The notes under the pieces were generated by a model. That model searched no databases, had not been told where the DNA came from, and was given only the letters and a program-made list of their open reading frames with translations. The translations under genes and the position numbers were made by a program. A stretch of DNA of 13,504 bases from Spirochaetia bacterium (lineage in GTDB: Bacteria; Spirochaetota; Spirochaetia; Treponematales; Breznakiellaceae). Numbering within the stretch: position 1 is the stretch's first letter; every line of letters begins with the position of its first letter. The stretch is from NCBI GenBank assembly GCA_026002265.1, contig BOBG01000058.1, positions 1 to 13,504 on the forward strand. Reading direction: 5' to 3'. Positions 1 to 6,149 of this stretch are shown one piece after another.

Positions 1-606
1 GTGGACAAAGCGCTGGTAGAATTACCCTTGCCGCGGGCGCGCCGGCTCGCACAGGACTATGGTTTAAGCCAAGAGCAGGCGGAACTGATCACAGAAGAAA
101 AGGCGCTTGCTGATTATTTTGAAAAAGCGGTGATTGCTGCCGAGCCATTGGAACGTGCTGACACAGTTTCCCGGATTGTAAATTGGATTCTATCGGATCT
201 CAAGCATATTATGGATAGGGATCATATTGCACCGGAACAGCTTGAACACTTTCGGCTCGATCCGCGCCGGCTTGGGGAATTAGTCGTACTGCTCGCGGAA
301 GATAAAATTTCACAAAAAAATGCCAAGCAAGTTGTTGATATAGTGTTGACAGAAGACAAGGATCCGGTACTCATCATCCATGAACGAGGTTGGGAGCAAA
401 TTCACGATCCTCGGATCATAGCAGATGCGATCCGGACTGTTTTAAACAACGAGCCGGCCGCAATCTCCGAACTGAAAACGACTGATAATGCAAAGCGTAA
501 AAAAACGCTCACAACCTATCTCGTGGGAAAAGTTCTTGCATCAACCGGTGGGCGCGCTGATCCAAAAATTGTCGGGCAACAGTTACAGGAAGTGCTACTG
601 ACATAG
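1..606 (+). CDS. gatB: Aspartyl/glutamyl-tRNA(Asn/Gln) amidotransferase subunit B, 3' part
   Basis: GatB is the subunit of the GatCAB complex that binds the misacylated tRNA and activates its side chain, so that Glu-tRNA(Gln) or Asp-tRNA(Asn) is amidated in the cytoplasm. About 200 residues are present. They begin at the linker (LPLPRARRLAQDYGLS, then ITEEKALADYFEKAV), run through the helical domain and end in the YqeY-like tail domain (PRRLGELVVLLAEDKIS, NAKQVVDIVLTEDKDP, then TYLVGKVLASTGGRADPKIV). Full GatB is about 480 residues, so the catalytic cradle lies upstream of the window and the GTG at position 1 is not the real start. The TAG stop (604-606) is the first three bases of a 13-bp hairpin that forms the left end of the neighbouring RAYT unit. 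The tail seems intact, since it ends with a normal QQLQEVLLT helix. Assignment is firm from the tail motifs. Confidence 0.93.
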   Translation: MDKALVELPLPRARRLAQDYGLSQEQAELITEEKALADYFEKAVIAAEPLERADTVSRIVNWILSDLKHIMDRDHIAPEQLEHFRLDPRRLGELVVLLAEDKISQKNAKQVVDIVLTEDKDPVLIIHERGWEQIHDPRIIADAIRTVLNNEPAAISELKTTDNAKRKKTLTTYLVGKVLASTGGRADPKIVGQQLQEVLLT

Positions 607-616
607 GTCTGTCCTA
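604..616. repeat. Left hairpin end of the RAYT unit
   Basis: TAGGTCTGTCCTA forms a TAGG/CCTA stem around TCTGT. It matches the reverse complement of the right end at 1216-1228 in 12 of 13 positions. It also resembles the minus-strand form of the array motif (GAGGTCTGTCCCTC). It contains the gatB stop codon. An AT-rich inverted repeat (AAAATTT / AAATTTT, 617-633) follows directly. That it is a recognition end for the transposase is an inference from its position and structure. Confidence 0.6.
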
Positions 617-678
617 AAATTTAAAAAATTTTCTCGAAAAGTGAATCAAAAGTAACAGTTCACACCGTGATTAGAGTA

Positions 679-699
679 CCTCGATTGAGGAGGAGGTGT
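679..699 (+). promoter_or_regulatory. Strong Shine-Dalgarno of the RAYT gene with an overlapping short hairpin
   Basis: The leader has CCTCGATTGAGG at 679-690, a CCTC/GAGG stem with loop GATT, running straight into the purine-rich Shine-Dalgarno sequence AGGAGGAGG (688-696) seven bases before ATG 704. The CCTC strand could pair with any of the repeated GAGG units and so mask the ribosome site. The stem is only four base pairs, so regulation is speculative; the ribosome binding site itself is clear. Confidence 0.45.
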
Positions 700-703
700 T
701 CTA

Positions 704-1243
704 ATGACTCACAAACGAAGAGGTCCTACCAACTTTGGCTGGACATATCATGTAACATCAGAAGTCAACCGGCGGGCTTTTGAGCTGGCACCGGATGAAG
801 ATAAGGAATTGTTTCTTGCAGTCGTTGCGGAGGCAAAGGAAAAGTACACATTTGAACTGTGGAATTTTTGTATTATGGCCAACCATTTTCACTTTTTAAT
901 TACACCACATGAAGGACAAAGTCTTTCAGACATAATGAAATGGATAAAATTTGTCTTTGCCATCCGGTGGAATAAAGCACATCATGAGACCGGCCACTTT
1001 TGGGGTGACCGATTCTATTCGCGGGTCATTACCAGTAAAAGGGATTTTTGGAATGTGTACAATTACATCGACCAGAATCCGGTTATTGCCGGTCTTGTGG
1101 AAAAACCGGAAGACTGGAAGTATGGCGGAGCTTACCACCGGGCAAATGGGATAACTGGGATTATTACCCTGGTAAACGAACTGATTCTGGAGGTGGTGGA
1201 GCATGGCGGGAGCTATAGGACAGTCCTACCTCCCCAGTTCTAG
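704..1243 (+). CDS. REP-associated tyrosine transposase (RAYT, Y1/IS200-like HUH family)
   Basis: This is a 179-residue single-strand DNA transposase-like protein of the Y1_Tnp superfamily. The HUH metal site is at residues 60-64 (NHFHF). The RAYT signature GHFWGDRFYSRVI lies at 97-109. The catalytic tyrosine is most likely Y119 or Y121 in YNYIDQNPVIAG, and a typical DWKYGGAYH stretch follows near 138-145. Length is normal for RAYTs, and no frameshift or stop interrupts it. Such enzymes cut and join short hairpin elements (REPs) scattered in the genome and are usually single-copy and domesticated. The start ATG is supported by a strong AGGAGG site. The gene is bracketed by two 13-bp hairpins; the right one lies inside its last codons, encoding YRTVLPP. 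The arrays at 6150-6862 and from 13237 carry the related motif GGACAGACCTC and are its probable substrates (inference). Confidence 0.9.
   Translation: MTHKRRGPTNFGWTYHVTSEVNRRAFELAPDEDKELFLAVVAEAKEKYTFELWNFCIMANHFHFLITPHEGQSLSDIMKWIKFVFAIRWNKAHHETGHFWGDRFYSRVITSKRDFWNVYNYIDQNPVIAGLVEKPEDWKYGGAYHRANGITGIITLVNELILEVVEHGGSYRTVLPPQF
1216..1228. repeat. Right hairpin end of the RAYT unit, inside the coding sequence
   Basis: TAGGACAGTCCTA is a near-perfect palindrome: a six-base stem around one A, or TAGG/CCTA around ACAGT. Its reverse complement differs from the left end at 604-616 in one base. The following CCTCCCC makes a longer likeness to the array motif: GGACAG-TCCT-ACCTC against GGACAGACCTC. 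The repeat therefore encodes part of the transposase C-terminus. Confidence 0.55.
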
Positions 1244-1353
1244 CCGTACAACCCTTTTTTCACCAGATTTTACAGTTTAATACCGATCAATGGACGGTTC
1301 CATCTCATCAATAAATTTTCCGGTGATATACCGCAAAAAAAGATGGGGAATAT

Positions 1354-2781
1354 TTATTGATTTTTATAAACATTGATTATTTCTTCTTTAATGGAATCTA
1401 CAATTTTCAGAGGAAATGTTTCAATATGTCCCCGGTTTTGCATATCTTCCACAAGGTTATGTACAGCTTCAATATCTTTTTTCGTATGTTTGTATACTTC
1501 GTCAAAGGTCCGAATCACACGGGCATTATGCTCCTGCACTGCAACTTCGGCTACTGCACCTGCTTCGTAGGCAAAGAGATCCGGTTCATTTATTGCAGCG
1601 ATAATATGATCCGGATCAATACCCCGCTGCCGTGAATATTCTGCAAGCGCCTTTGCACAACGAATTGCCATAGAATCAGTGATTTTCCGGGCACGTACTG
1701 CAAGCGCGCCTTTGAGAATACCGGGAAAACAGAGCGCATTGTTCACTTGATTTGGAAAATCGCCCCGGCCCGTTGCAACGATAAAAGCCCCTGCTTCCTT
1801 TGCATCCGCTGGCCATAGTTCCGGAATCGGATTCGCACACGCGAAGACAATAGGTCTGTCCCTCATATTCCGTATCCAGTCAGCAGGAATCCGGTTCGGA
1901 CCAGGAGCGGAAAGCGCGATCAGTACATCTGCTCCCCGGAGCGCCTCGGCCGGATCCTGAATATTCCGGGGATTTGTTGTCTTACACAATTCTCGTTGAC
2001 GGTAAAATTCCGGAGGAATATCATTCCGGCCCGCATAAAGCGCACCATTGGCATCAAATAAAATAATATTTTCCGGTTTTCCGCCTGCCTGTATAATGAA
2101 CCGGGCAACAGTACTATTGGCAGCGCCGGCACCGATAAACACAATCCGGGCATCTTCAAGATTTTTCTCAGCCAGCAAAAGTGCATTGAGGAGCGCTGCA
2201 AGTGTAACGCACGCCGTACCTTGGGCATCGTCATGCCACACGGGAATGTCGCAGGCATCTTGCAGCTCGTCCAAAACCCGGTAACAATTCGGCTGACTAA
2301 TATCTTCCAAGTTGATCGCACCGAATGAAGGCTGGATCATCTTTACAAATTCAATGAGCTTATCAGGATCCGGACTGCCGTCCTTGTGCCTCGTGTCAGC
2401 GCACAGTGCAACTGCATCGACAGCCCCTAGATATTTCATCAAAAGTGCCTTACCTTCCATAACTCCCAAGCCGCCGGCCGGCGTACAATCCCCGTCACCA
2501 AGCACCCGTGTCGAATCCGAAACCACTGCCACCAAATTTCCCCGGCTTGACAGCGCAAAAGACGCCTCGTTGTCAGCCCGAATCGCAGTTGAAAGTGCAG
2601 AAATCCCCGGCGTATACCAGACATTCCACCAGTCCGGATCACCGACAGGAACCCGAGGAAGCGTCTGCATTTTTCCGGCGTAAAACCGGTGCGATTCTAA
2701 CGAAAGTTTTTTGAGAAAATCGCTCCGAGCCTGTGCTTTTTTTTGCGCGCTCCATTCCGGAGGAAAGTCACTATCGATCAT
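1354..2781 (-). CDS. Malic enzyme (oxaloacetate-decarboxylating malate dehydrogenase, NAD(P)+)
   Basis: This enzyme oxidatively decarboxylates malate to pyruvate and CO2 with NAD+ or NADP+, linking C4 acids to pyruvate in the cytoplasm. The N-terminal malic domain shows VSDSTRVLGDGD and VMEGKALLMKYLG, the latter probably with the catalytic lysine, then INLEDISQPN and the metal-binding HDDAQGTACVTLAALLNA. The C-terminal Rossmann domain begins IVFIGAGAANSTVA, with IVFACANPIPE and FPNQVNNALCFPGILKGAL further on. Length is 475 residues, somewhat longer than the compact (about 400-residue) bacterial form. ATG at 2781 is preferred because AAGGA lies six bases upstream; the TTG two codons earlier has no room for a ribosome site. 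A good promoter lies at 2810-2838. Cofactor preference cannot be read safely. The segment encoding RDRPIV contains an exact 14-base copy of the repeat motif (1852-1865). Confidence 0.93.
   Translation of the reverse strand: MIDSDFPPEWSAQKKAQARSDFLKKLSLESHRFYAGKMQTLPRVPVGDPDWWNVWYTPGISALSTAIRADNEASFALSSRGNLVAVVSDSTRVLGDGDCTPAGGLGVMEGKALLMKYLGAVDAVALCADTRHKDGSPDPDKLIEFVKMIQPSFGAINLEDISQPNCYRVLDELQDACDIPVWHDDAQGTACVTLAALLNALLLAEKNLEDARIVFIGAGAANSTVARFIIQAGGKPENIILFDANGALYAGRNDIPPEFYRQRELCKTTNPRNIQDPAEALRGADVLIALSAPGPNRIPADWIRNMRDRPIVFACANPIPELWPADAKEAGAFIVATGRGDFPNQVNNALCFPGILKGALAVRARKITDSMAIRCAKALAEYSRQRGIDPDHIIAAINEPDLFAYEAGAVAEVAVQEHNARVIRTFDEVYKHTKKDIEAVHNLVEDMQNRGHIETFPLKIVDSIKEEIINVYKNQ
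1852..1865 (-). repeat. Repeat-motif copy inside the malic enzyme gene
   Basis: On the minus strand this reads TGAGGGACAGACCT, identical to the start of the A motifs in the 6150-6862 array. It encodes the end of NMRDRPIVF, a segment conserved in malic enzymes, so coding constraint may explain it rather than insertion. Confidence 0.4.
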
Positions 2782-2809
2782 TACCAATCCTTAGAAAATA
2801 CTAGAAATA

Positions 2810-2838
2810 AATATAATATGTGCTATACTCTTTTTCAA
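2810..2838 (-). promoter_or_regulatory. Promoter of the malic enzyme gene
   Basis: On the minus strand TTGAAA (2833-2838) and TATATT (2810-2815) are separated by exactly 17 bases, a good sigma-70-type match. The expected transcript start is near 2803, giving a leader of about 20 bases that contains the AAGGA ribosome site before ATG 2781. Confidence 0.6.
2812..2817 (+). promoter_or_regulatory. Possible -10 box for the lipoprotein gene
   Basis: TATAAT on the plus strand is a consensus -10, but no convincing -35 lies 16-18 bases upstream. A second candidate, TGCTATACT (2821-2829), resembles an extended -10 but would start RNA almost on the ribosome site. Either would overlap the divergent malic enzyme promoter, so the two genes may compete for this 66-bp region. 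Confidence 0.35.
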
Positions 2839-2847
2839 GAGGTATAT

Positions 2848-3597
2848 ATGAACTATATAGTAGCAATTGTGCTTTTTACATTAGCCGGCTGTACGACTCT
2901 GGAAACGTCAATTCAAGGTATGGATACTGATTATAAAAAAGTACCGGTGTCAGTCGAGAAATCATTCCGGAAAAAAAGTATAACTATGGGAGAATATTCT
3001 CTGGTTCATAATAGTAATATCAACGTGGCGTTTCCCATTTTTAATATATACCATAGTAAAAGAGGCGCCGGTTACAGTTTTTATGCTAATAATCAATTTG
3101 TTTCCGGTGTTGAAATAACGACAGAAACAACACGAATCGGTACTAAAAATTCAAACATTGAAACAGCAGAACGTACTATTACTTATACTGGTGCCGATAG
3201 ATCAGAAAGGAAATTTTCTGTGATAGGAAGAATAGCTGACAGTATGTACATTGTCTTTCAGGATAGCATACTCGGCATTATTTCTTTTGAATATTATCGT
3301 TCCGGAAAATGGAATCCTATCACCGGTTTTACTATTTTAATCAATGGAGAGGAATATGGTATTTTTGGATTTTATAAAAACCCGGCATTGTATATAAGAA
3401 ACCAGTCAAAAGCGCTCGATGATAAATCCAACTCACGGTTAGCGTTATATATATTATCAGCCTATCAAAGTTATCAAGATGCTCCGGATTTTTCTTCCGT
3501 TACAACCATTACCAACACCCGGAGAGAAGAACCCCGGCGGCAGACTCCTTCCCGGCCGGCTCCTGCCCCACCACCACCGCCTCCACCGAGAAGATAA
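2848..3597 (+). CDS. Putative lipoprotein with a proline-rich C-terminus
   Basis: I do not recognise the family. The protein is 249 residues from ATG 2848, which has AAGAGG five bases upstream; the longer reading frame into the promoter region is not credible. The first residues, MNYIVAIVLFTLAGC, are a short lipoprotein signal with lipobox LAGC and acylated Cys15, so the protein should be anchored in an envelope membrane. The body (about residues 40-215) is rich in beta-strand-like patterns (for example IESAERTITY-type stretches and FEYYRSGKWNPITGFTILING) with no catalytic motif that I can see. The tail from about residue 225 is basic and proline-rich and ends PAPAPPPPPPPRR, which may cross or contact the cell wall (inference). 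The gene is more AT-rich than gatB or lysS. It is 114 bp upstream of the PIN-like gene. Confidence 0.75.
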   Translation: MNYIVAIVLFTLAGCTTLETSIQGMDTDYKKVPVSVEKSFRKKSITMGEYSLVHNSNINVAFPIFNIYHSKRGAGYSFYANNQFVSGVEITTETTRIGTKNSNIETAERTITYTGADRSERKFSVIGRIADSMYIVFQDSILGIISFEYYRSGKWNPITGFTILINGEEYGIFGFYKNPALYIRNQSKALDDKSNSRLALYILSAYQSYQDAPDFSSVTTITNTRREEPRRQTPSRPAPAPPPPPPPRR

Positions 3598-3711
3598 AAA
3601 AGAGTTCTTGCTATTTCCTTTCTTCCTCTGTATTCCTCCGTGGGTGCATACTACTTTTCACCGGTTTAAAAAATTGATAGTATCTTGTGAAGATAACTTT
3701 CTGGAGGATCT

Positions 3712-4311
3712 ATGCCATTTGATCAATATATTTTAATTGATTATGAGAATACTCAAGAAATTATTATGGATGGTATTTCCGAAAAAACAAAATTGATAAT
3801 TGCAGTCGGTGAAAATCAAAATAAACTTCCTCTTGATTTGGTGCAAAAGACGCAGCCGTTTGGTTTATCGGTTGATTGGTGCCAGATAAAAGGCGGGGGA
3901 AAAAGAAATGCGCTTGATTTTTTTATTGCGTACTGCCTTGGTACATTGACCGCTTCTGACAAGGGAAAAGAGTATATTATTTATTCAAAAGATACCGGCT
4001 ATGATCCGCTTATTGAACATTTATCCTTATCCGGAATAAATGTACGGAGAATTGTTAATTTTGTAGAATTGCATGGAAAAAACGGTACGAAATTGGAATA
4101 CGCGGAAAGTGTAAAAAAAATCCGGGAAAATTTATCAAAAATCGATCAAAAAAAGCGCCCAAAAAATAAAAAAGGATTATCCGGTCATATAAAAGCTCTT
4201 TTAAATCTTGAACCGGAAAAGATTGACAGCATAATTGAAGAATTATTCATCATGAAAATTATTTATGAAGAAAATGGTCACATAAAATATTCGATAGAAA
4301 CGACAAATTAA
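3712..4311 (+). CDS. PIN/NYN-like domain protein, probable ribonuclease
   Basis: The protein has 199 residues. Its N-terminal 115 residues fit the PIN/NYN nuclease fold: LIDYENT at 8-14 supplies the first acidic residues (D10, E12) and the conserved Asn13, NALDFFIAY at 66-74 gives D69, and YSKDTGYDPLIEHL at 91-104 gives D94 and D98. These are the positions expected to hold divalent metal in this superfamily. A charged linker rich in Lys (about 133-157) leads to a small C-terminal helical segment (158-195, GHIKALLNLEPEKIDSIIEE, then MKIIYEENGHIKY) that could be a winged-helix nucleic-acid-binding domain. The start has GGAGG four bases upstream. The stop codon shares bases with the ribosome site of pdxY, ten bases from its start, so the two are cotranscribed. 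GC content is low (near 33% in two lines that I counted) compared with pdxY, suggesting different ancestry. RNA target unknown. Confidence 0.72.
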   Translation: MPFDQYILIDYENTQEIIMDGISEKTKLIIAVGENQNKLPLDLVQKTQPFGLSVDWCQIKGGGKRNALDFFIAYCLGTLTASDKGKEYIIYSKDTGYDPLIEHLSLSGINVRRIVNFVELHGKNGTKLEYAESVKKIRENLSKIDQKKRPKNKKGLSGHIKALLNLEPEKIDSIIEELFIMKIIYEENGHIKYSIETTN

Positions 4312-4321
4312 GGAGTAAATA

Positions 4322-5167
4322 ATGGCAATTTTATCGATTCAATCTCATGTTGTGTATGGATATGCCGGAAATACTGCGGCGGTTTTTCCTCTTCAGCGGC
4401 GCGGGTATGAAGTCTGGGCAGTTAATACAGTGGAATTCTCTAACCATACCGGCTACGGTGCATGGAAAGGTTCTATTTTAGGGGCACAACTTGCACAGGA
4501 TCTTGTTTCTGGACTTGAAGATCGTGGAGTTCTTGCGAATTGTACTGCTGTACTTTCCGGATATATGGGGGATGCAGATGTTGGGGACGCGGTTATGGCT
4601 GCGCTTCAGACTGTCCGGTGCTATAATCCAGAGGCATTGTACTGTTGCGATCCGGTTATGGGGGATGTTGGGCGGGGTTTTTACGTCAAACCGGGTATTC
4701 CGGCAATTTTCAAGGAAAAAATCCTTCCGCGTGCCGATATTATCACTCCGAATCAGTTTGAGCTTGAAGCTCTCACCGGAATCGACGTTTCAACCGATGC
4801 GGGCATCCGTCAGGCTGTGGATCAGATTCATTCTCGGGGTCCCAAGGTTGTTCTTGTGACTAGTTTCCGGGAATCCGATGAGTCAACCGGAATGTTAGTC
4901 TCCAATGGAAAAGAGTTATACCGGATTCAAACTGACAAATTGGCTTTTCCAACGGTGATTGCCGGTTCCGGCGATCTCACGGCCGCGGTTTTTCTCTCTC
5001 ATTACTTGGAATCCGGCGATATTGTTGCGGCGGTGGAACATACTGCGTCATCGGTATTCAGCATTATGAAGGCGACATTCGATGCCGGCAGCCGTGAACT
5101 TCGCATTATCCACTCTCAGCAGGAATTGATCAGCCCTTCGATCAGCTTCATGGCAGCACATTTTTAG
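4322..5167 (+). CDS. pdxY: Pyridoxal kinase (PdxY type)
   Basis: This ribokinase-family enzyme phosphorylates pyridoxal (and related B6 vitamers) with ATP at the 5' hydroxyl, the salvage route to pyridoxal phosphate. At 281 residues it has the normal PdxY length. Seen in order: SIQSHVVYGYAGNTAA (5-20, substrate side), VEFSNHTGYG (37-46), CDPVMGDVGRGFYVKPG (109-125), TPNQFELEALTG (142-153), and the anion hole and catalytic site AGSGDLTAAVFL (214-225) with D218 as general base. The family usually has GTGD; here it is GSGD, a mild change. AAGGAG, overlapping the upstream stop codon, lies six bases before the ATG. The stop is three bases before the next gene's GTG, so translation is probably coupled on both sides. 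Role in the cluster beyond B6 salvage is unknown. Confidence 0.93.
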   Translation: MAILSIQSHVVYGYAGNTAAVFPLQRRGYEVWAVNTVEFSNHTGYGAWKGSILGAQLAQDLVSGLEDRGVLANCTAVLSGYMGDADVGDAVMAALQTVRCYNPEALYCCDPVMGDVGRGFYVKPGIPAIFKEKILPRADIITPNQFELEALTGIDVSTDAGIRQAVDQIHSRGPKVVLVTSFRESDESTGMLVSNGKELYRIQTDKLAFPTVIAGSGDLTAAVFLSHYLESGDIVAAVEHTASSVFSIMKATFDAGSRELRIIHSQQELISPSISFMAAHF

Positions 5168-5170
5168 TTT

Positions 5171-6142
5171 GTGAATACTGTGCCGTTTCCGCAATCTCCT
5201 CCGTACCATCGTTTTGAGGAATTTATCGCCCCGGATGCGGACCGGTATAGTGTGCTTCAAGGGCTTTTGACCGAGACTCATCTCAACCATCAAGTGGTAA
5301 CAATAGCCGGAAACCGGCATTTTCTTATTTTTCCGGGCCCGCAGCAACAATATGAGTGGCCGGGCTTGGAAAGCCTACTTGGAGGGCCGGAATTGCTCCG
5401 GCTGAGTCTGCTTAAAAATCATCTGCTCGGTGATACTGAGACAATGGTGCTAGCTGCCCATTATGACCGGGTGAATGGAAGTCCGGGCGCAAACGATAAC
5501 AGTGCCGCGGTTTTTCAACTGGTGGAGACGGCGCTGCTCCTCAAAAAAGAACAGGCTAAACGTTGGTTTATCCTCTTTACTGATAAGGAAGAACTAGGAA
5601 CCGGCGAAGGAGTCTGCGACCAAGGTGCGTACACATTGGCAAAGGGGCTTCGCGATGCGGGTTTTAAGACGCAGGATTTGTTTATTTTTGATGCATGCGG
5701 TTCTGGGGACACGTTGATCATATCAACTGTGGTGGATATTTTGACAAAAAACGATGAGAGACTGGGGAGCGTCCGAATCCGGCACCGTGCCCAGCAGCTC
5801 CGGACTCGTGCGTTGGAAACTGCCCGGAAACTTGCACTTGACCGGGTTTTGCTCAGTTCGACTCCATTTTCAGATGATGCCGGCTTTTTGCGGGCTGGAA
5901 TCGCGGCGCAGACAATTACCATGCTGCCTGCTGCTGAAGCAGCTTCGTTAGTTTCTCTTGTACGGAATAAGCCGGACTTTGCAGACGCGCTGATCAGCCG
6001 GAATATGCCCGAAAACGATGATAAAACATGGATTCCGGCTACATGGCGCCGGCTCAACGGCAGTGACGATGAACTTTCCTATTTGACACCACAGCATTTT
6101 TCCACAGTAGTCCGTTTCGCACAGGCCCTGTGCTACCGATAA
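5171..6142 (+). CDS. M28-family-like metallopeptidase
   Basis: This is a 323-residue protein with the core of the M28 (aminopeptidase Y/S) zinc peptidases. LAAHYDRVNGSPGANDNSAAV (94-114) holds H97 and the bridging D109, with D99 as the supporting acid. LFTDKEELGTGEG (135-147) holds the catalytic and metal glutamates E140/E141. FIFDACGSGDTL (171-182) holds D174. SSTPFSDDAGFLRAGI (229-244) is the usual segment before the last ligand. Near the end, where M28 enzymes have a His followed by an Asp in an 'HT..D' type motif, this protein reads RRLNGSDDELSYLTPQHF, so the last His ligand appears to be Asn296. No signal peptide is visible, so it is probably cytoplasmic. GTG at 5171 is taken as start because of its three-base distance from the pdxY stop; GTG at 5180 is an alternative. 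A repeat array begins eight bases after its stop. Substrate unknown. Confidence 0.8.
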   Translation: MNTVPFPQSPPYHRFEEFIAPDADRYSVLQGLLTETHLNHQVVTIAGNRHFLIFPGPQQQYEWPGLESLLGGPELLRLSLLKNHLLGDTETMVLAAHYDRVNGSPGANDNSAAVFQLVETALLLKKEQAKRWFILFTDKEELGTGEGVCDQGAYTLAKGLRDAGFKTQDLFIFDACGSGDTLIISTVVDILTKNDERLGSVRIRHRAQQLRTRALETARKLALDRVLLSSTPFSDDAGFLRAGIAAQTITMLPAAEAASLVSLVRNKPDFADALISRNMPENDDKTWIPATWRRLNGSDDELSYLTPQHFSTVVRFAQALCYR

Positions 6143-6149
6143 ATTTTTA

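Noticed and set aside
1244..1353. Possible RAYT remnant or terminator between the RAYT and malic enzyme genes
   Set aside because: The 110 bp contain T- and A-runs but no stem strong enough to call, and no likeness to the arrays.
2743..2847. Longer N-terminus for the lipoprotein
   Set aside because: It overlaps the malic enzyme start and both promoters; the signal peptide with lipobox begins exactly at ATG 2848, which has a ribosome site.
3598..3711. Promoter for the PIN-like gene
   Set aside because: TTGATA (3674-3679) is a fair -35, but no -10 lies at a proper distance, so I did not call it.
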